Assembly (NCBI GenBank): GCA_017544835.1
Contig: JAFYDI010000072.1
Coordinates: 1 to 39,619, forward strand
Reading direction: 5' to 3'
Origin: Lachnospiraceae bacterium
GTDB lineage: Bacteria; Bacillota; Clostridia; Lachnospirales; Lachnospiraceae
Length of the DNA: 39,619 bases
This document shows, piece after piece, positions 36,454 through 39,619 of this stretch (the first letter of the stretch is position 1; every line of letters starts with the position of its first letter). The notes under the pieces were generated by a model that was given only the letters and a program-made list of their open reading frames with translations, did not search any database and had not been told where the DNA came from. Both the position numbers and the translations under genes were made by a program.

Positions 36454-37656
36454 ATGGGACAGAATTCTAACACGATTCAGTTTCCCGGCGCGAGGAGTAC
36501 TCCTAAGGTCGATGAAGAGGCCAGACACAAGATACGTAAACACAGGCTTGCCCGCGTTTATACGATTGGTCTTATAGTCGTTCTTTTGGCGTCGGTGCTG
36601 ATTGGATATTTTATATATGAAAGAAGCAGAATATTTGATTCTATGGAGATTTCCTCAAGCATTAAGAGGGATAGCATAGACGGCACGAAGATTTTGGAAT
36701 TCGCGGGAAGTGTGCTGACCTTTAGTAAGGATGGCGCAAGCGCGATGGATTCCACCGGCAAGCTACTCTGGAATCAGACTTTCGATATGCAGAATCCTAT
36801 GATTTCTGTGTGCGGAGGTATGGCTGCTTTTGCCGATTACGGTGGCAGCAGGATTTATCTGCAGAATGCCAACGGGGAGACCGGCGTAGTGGACACGGAT
36901 AAGCCTGTTCGCAAAATAACGGTTTCCGCCAACGGCTATGTTGCGGCTGTGCTCGAGGATTTGGATGTTACATGGATTTACATGTACGACTCAAACGGAA
37001 CCGTTGTGGCATATTTCCGTACCACGATGGAGAAGAGCGGATATCCCATAGATATTGATTTGTCACCTGATGCCGAGATGATTTGTGTGTCGTATTATTA
37101 CATCGATTGTAATGATTTAAAGAGCAGTGTGGCTTTTTATAATTTCGGTCCGGTGGGACAAAACAGTATTGACAATTATGTCAGCGGATTTAACTATACG
37201 GGAGACATGATTCCGTATGTTGAGTTTCTGGACACGGAGACGGCGGTTGCGATTTCGGATGCGCGTATAAGCGTGTTTGCCGGAGCACACAAGCCGGTGA
37301 GTGTGTCGGAGATGTTTATTAATGACGAAGTGCTGTCGGTTTTTGCCGGAACAGATGCTTTTGCTGCGATATACAGCAATCAGGCGAACGGCTCCAAGTA
37401 CCGTCTGGAAGTTTATGACAAAGAAGGCAAGAAGACCTGCGAGAAGGCATTCGACTTCGATTATTCCAATGTGACTTTCGGAAACGGTTGCGTGATTTTA
37501 TACGGTGATACATCGGTTTATGTGGGGACATATGCAGGCAAGCTTAAGTTCGAGGGAGAGTATTCGAAGCCCGTTCTTTTGCTGGTGCCGGACAAAGCTT
37601 CATATAAATATACAATAGTGACTGACGATACTATCGATGCCGTAGAGCTTCGTTAA
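36454..37656 (+). CDS. DUF5711-type membrane-anchored beta-propeller protein
   Basis: A 400-residue protein with a short basic cytoplasmic N-terminus, one membrane helix (~residues 35-55, IGLIVVLLASVLIGYFIY) and a long extracellular part. The latter is made of repeated beta-strand blades (AMDSTGKLLWNQTFD, VVDTDKPVRKITVSANGYVA, GNGCVILYGDTSVYV), like a PQQ/WD-type propeller. It fits the DUF5711 family common in Lachnospiraceae, of unknown role. It stands before the CvpA-like gene with 15 bases between their stop and start, so the two are co-transcribed. An envelope-sensing or assembly role is only a guess. Confidence 0.8.
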   Translation: MGQNSNTIQFPGARSTPKVDEEARHKIRKHRLARVYTIGLIVVLLASVLIGYFIYERSRIFDSMEISSSIKRDSIDGTKILEFAGSVLTFSKDGASAMDSTGKLLWNQTFDMQNPMISVCGGMAAFADYGGSRIYLQNANGETGVVDTDKPVRKITVSANGYVAAVLEDLDVTWIYMYDSNGTVVAYFRTTMEKSGYPIDIDLSPDAEMICVSYYYIDCNDLKSSVAFYNFGPVGQNSIDNYVSGFNYTGDMIPYVEFLDTETAVAISDARISVFAGAHKPVSVSEMFINDEVLSVFAGTDAFAAIYSNQANGSKYRLEVYDKEGKKTCEKAFDFDYSNVTFGNGCVILYGDTSVYVGTYAGKLKFEGEYSKPVLLLVPDKASYKYTIVTDDTIDAVELR

Positions 37657-37671
37657 AGGGAGGATTTGAAG

Positions 37672-38211
37672 ATGGATAGTAATTGGTTTTTGGTAAACGT
37701 ACCGTTTTTTATTCTGGTGATTTTCTTAATTATTAAGCTTATTGTCGGAGTTAAGCGCGGTGCGGTTAAGGAACTTTGCTCGTTTGTGTCTGCGATTATT
37801 GCGGCGGTTGTGGTGCTTTTGATTGGATTCGCAATCAGAAAGTATATCGATCAGGACAGAATTATATTTATAGTAACGTTGTTATTGCTGTTCTTAATGA
37901 TTACGATTTACAGAATTTTGAGCTTGTTCTTTACGACACTTAAGATTATCGCCAAGCTTCCCGGAGTGAGCGCGGTTAATAAGGTTCTCAGTATTCCTGT
38001 GGTAATCTGTGAAGTAGTGATTGTTACATGGACTGTGTACTGCGTTGTTATGGTGTTCGACCAGGGTGCTTTTGCCAAGTGCATATTTGATTGCGTGCAG
38101 GCTAACCCGATTATGAAGTTTCTGTACGAGTACAATTACATGTATGCGATTGTGGCCAAGTTCAGCCATACGCTTGCTGCGATTGATATTTGGAAATATA
38201 TAGGTATGTAA
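37672..38211 (+). CDS. CvpA-like membrane protein
   Basis: The protein is 179 residues from the ATG at 37672, ten bases after a gggagg site; an in-frame TTG six bases earlier is too close to it. It has four hydrophobic helices. The second is preceded by KLIVGVKRGAVKELCSF, the CvpA-type Gly-x-x-x-Gly and charged pattern, and the third is rich in Leu/Ile. CvpA proteins are linked to colicin V export and envelope integrity, and in Firmicutes most are uncharacterised. It may work with the propeller protein upstream. Confidence 0.75.
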   Translation: MDSNWFLVNVPFFILVIFLIIKLIVGVKRGAVKELCSFVSAIIAAVVVLLIGFAIRKYIDQDRIIFIVTLLLLFLMITIYRILSLFFTTLKIIAKLPGVSAVNKVLSIPVVICEVVIVTWTVYCVVMVFDQGAFAKCIFDCVQANPIMKFLYEYNYMYAIVAKFSHTLAAIDIWKYIGM

Positions 38212-38267
38212 GAGATTCGGTGAGCCGTTGCGAGTGATGCAGCGGCTTGCTGTGAATAGGGGGTTAG

Positions 38268-39308
38268 ATGAGATATCCTGAGTTTTTACCTGATAATGGA
38301 AGAATCGGTTTGATAGCACCTTCTTTTGGCTGCACGAGAGCTGAGGATCTGGCGCAGTTAGATTCTGCTGTGTCGAGGCTTGAGTCGATGGGCTGCAGCG
38401 TTGTTGAGGGGCCTAATTGTCGCCTTACTGTGGGCATTGGCAAAAGCAATACGCCCGAGAAGTGCGCCGAGGAGATTAATGACTTCTTTATTAATAAGGA
38501 TGTAGATGCGATTATTTCGTGCGGTGGCGGTGAGCTGATGTGCGAGGATTTGCCGTTTGTAGACTTTGAGGAAATCGCGCGGGCTCGTGCCAAGTGGTAT
38601 AGCGGATATTCGGACAATACGAATCTGACCTTTCTTTTGCCGACACTGTGTGATACGGCTGCGATTTATGGGCCGGGGATTAAGCCTTTCGGTATGAGAC
38701 CTTGGCATGCTTGCGTTGAGGATACGTGGGGGCTTTTGAAGGGCGAGAAGCTTGAGTTTAAGAATTACGATGGTTGGGAAAACCGAACGCAGTCGGAGGA
38801 GGTTCCGGAGGGGGTTACACCGGATTATCTGGCTCCTTACAATATTAATATGCCCTATGAGCAGACGATTGTGGGGGGAGATAGGGTTTCTTTTGCCGGA
38901 AGATTGATAGGAGGGTGCACCGATTGTCTGGTGAATTTGTGCGGAACCCGGTTTGATAAGGTCGCGGAGTTTGTCGAGAAATATCGGGAGGACGGGATTA
39001 TCTGGTTCCTTGAGTCGTGCGATTTGAATCCCATGGGAGTAAGGCGCGCGCTGTGGCAGATGGAGCAGGCCGGATGGTTTAAATATGTGAAGGGCTTTTT
39101 AATAGGAAGACCGTTACATTATTTTGATGACTTCGGTGGATTTACATGTCGTGATGCGGCTGTCGGAATACTTGAGAAATACGGAGTGCCGGTGGTGCTT
39201 GACATTGACTTGGGACACCTCTCGCCTAGGCTTCCGATAGTGAGCGGGGCAGTGGCTGAGGTAGAGGCTTCGGGTAATGAATTAAGGCTTCGAACCATAC
39301 TAAAATAA
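38268..39308 (+). CDS. LD-carboxypeptidase, peptidase family S66
   Basis: A 346-residue cytoplasmic protein. It shows RIGLIAPSFGC at the start, SCGGGELMCEDLPFVDF, and the nucleophile elbow in WYSGYSDNTNLTF, where the Ser of GYSD is catalytic. The partners of the triad are the Glu in WFLESCDLNP and the His in DIDLGHLSPRLPI. Family members (LdcA) trim the terminal D-Ala from peptidoglycan tetrapeptides for recycling; the MccF branch cleaves peptide-nucleotide antibiotics instead. The GYSDNTN form is common in Firmicutes S66 proteins of uncertain branch. It is the last gene before the rRNA-type promoter region. Confidence 0.92.
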   Translation: MRYPEFLPDNGRIGLIAPSFGCTRAEDLAQLDSAVSRLESMGCSVVEGPNCRLTVGIGKSNTPEKCAEEINDFFINKDVDAIISCGGGELMCEDLPFVDFEEIARARAKWYSGYSDNTNLTFLLPTLCDTAAIYGPGIKPFGMRPWHACVEDTWGLLKGEKLEFKNYDGWENRTQSEEVPEGVTPDYLAPYNINMPYEQTIVGGDRVSFAGRLIGGCTDCLVNLCGTRFDKVAEFVEKYREDGIIWFLESCDLNPMGVRRALWQMEQAGWFKYVKGFLIGRPLHYFDDFGGFTCRDAAVGILEKYGVPVVLDIDLGHLSPRLPIVSGAVAEVEASGNELRLRTILK

Positions 39309-39345
39309 TTCCTTAAAATTTTGTCAAAAAAGTGGCTCAAATCTG

Positions 39346-39374
39346 TTGACATTGGGCTCAAATAATGGTAAATT
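39346..39374 (+). promoter_or_regulatory. Strong sigma-A promoter (upstream)
   Basis: A perfect TTGACA (39346-39351) and TAAATT (39369-39374) with 17 bases between. The predicted start would fall within the left arm of the hairpin at 39378-39400, an odd layout. Confidence 0.65.
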
Positions 39375-39377
39375 AGA

Positions 39378-39405
39378 ATTCCACCGCGCGACGGTGGAAT
39401 TTTTC
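39378..39405 (+). terminator. Hairpin with T-run, terminator of the carboxypeptidase gene
   Basis: ATTCCACCG (39378-39386) pairs perfectly with CGGTGGAAT (39392-39400), a nine-base-pair stem with a five-base loop, then ttttc. It lies 70 bases after the stop. Confidence 0.8.
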
Positions 39406-39461
39406 TGTAATTAAAGTAAGTTCGGTTTTAAAAACTTTCTTTAAAAAAGAAAAAATAATGC

Positions 39462-39490
39462 TTGACGAAAGTCGTAACGAGTGCTAATAT
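39462..39490 (+). promoter_or_regulatory. Strong promoter of rRNA type
   Basis: TTGACG (39462-39467) and TAATAT (39485-39490) with 17 bases between and an extended TGc just before the -10. An A/T-rich tract (39425-39460) directly upstream resembles an UP element. This is the arrangement of strong stable-RNA promoters. Confidence 0.8.
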
Positions 39491-39520
39491 ATCAACGTTG
39501 CGACGAAAACAGAGCAACAC

Positions 39521-39543
39521 AGAACCTTGACAATCAAACAACA
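39521..39543 (+). other. boxA-like leader, probable 5' end of an rRNA operon transcript
   Basis: AGAACCTTGACAATCAAACA resembles the boxA antitermination region found ahead of 16S genes in Firmicutes, about 30 bases after the promoter. The remaining ~76 bases are leader and no 16S sequence is reached. No protein-coding frame starts here. The rRNA operon itself is an inference about sequence beyond the right edge. Confidence 0.55.
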
Positions 39544-39619
39544 ATGCAACCCTGAAAATCTTTGAGATTATTCAGAAGTGTGAAAGCGAACACACTATAA
39601 AAAAATACGACCCAAAAGA

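Noticed and set aside
38222..38249. Imperfect hairpin between the CvpA-like gene and the LD-carboxypeptidase
   Set aside because: The stem has a bulge and no T-run follows; it may be chance in a GC-richer spacer.
38268..39308. MccF-type self-immunity gene linked to a peptide antibiotic
   Set aside because: S66 proteins of this form are common housekeeping genes, and the gene is about 5.7 kb from the peptide behind unrelated conserved genes.
39521..39619. Annotating an rRNA gene
   Set aside because: No 16S sequence is reached before the window ends; only the leader is visible.
1..39619. CRISPR arrays, insertion sequences, tRNA genes or att sites
   Set aside because: No regularly spaced short repeats, transposase or integrase frames, or tRNA-like cloverleaf sequence were seen on either strand by eye.

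Overview
The window looks like chromosomal DNA of a Gram-positive, low-to-mid GC anaerobe of the Clostridia, most likely a Lachnospiraceae member of the Butyrivibrio/Pseudobutyrivibrio type. The reasons are the dnaX-ybaB-recR run, the choline/glucan-binding-like wall repeats on a very large secreted protein, the CotH-VTC-DUF4956 cassette, strong AGGAGG-type ribosome sites and TTGACA/TATAAT promoters. The genus is inference; no rRNA or marker lies inside the window to settle it.

Positions 2-17769 and on to 18476 form one long rightward surface-polysaccharide locus. It opens with the end of a Wzz/BY-kinase-like protein whose nucleotide-binding loop is degenerate. Then come a GT32-like sugar transferase, an acyltransferase, five GT2 glycosyltransferases and one GT8, a nucleotidyltransferase-fold protein, an ABC exporter, a membrane-anchored beta-helix protein, a CDP-glycerol glycerophosphotransferase, a CotH-kinase-like protein, a VTC-type polyphosphate polymerase-like protein and a DUF4956 membrane protein. 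Genes mostly overlap or abut, and a terminator follows at 18519-18548. The set suggests a glycan carrying glycerol-phosphate or other phosphodiester groups.

Positions 18696-24827 encode a 2043-residue secreted protein joining a phosphodiester-glycosidase (NAGPA) domain, beta-sandwich modules, a calcineurin-like phosphatase and wall-binding repeats. Two TTAACA repeats lie upstream, like a Pho box. A Wzx-type flippase with its own good promoter and another GT2 follow (25042-27640), closed by a terminator shared with the opposite strand.

On the minus strand, 30181 to 27669 holds a response regulator, a soluble histidine kinase and a GT2 gene broken by a one-base frameshift near its start. Divergent from them is an asparagine-synthetase-like enzyme (30298-32262) with hallmarks of the lasso-peptide cyclase type. 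It is followed by a 70-residue peptide with a leader-like N-terminus, its own promoter and a perfect palindrome upstream. This pair, with no RiPP recognition or protease gene beside it, is the best candidate for an undescribed system.

From 32754 to 39308 the content is ordinary housekeeping: dnaX, ybaB, recR, galM, a DUF5711 protein, a CvpA-like protein and an LD-carboxypeptidase. The last 311 bases carry two good promoters, a hairpin and a boxA-like leader, as expected just before an rRNA operon that would start beyond the right edge.
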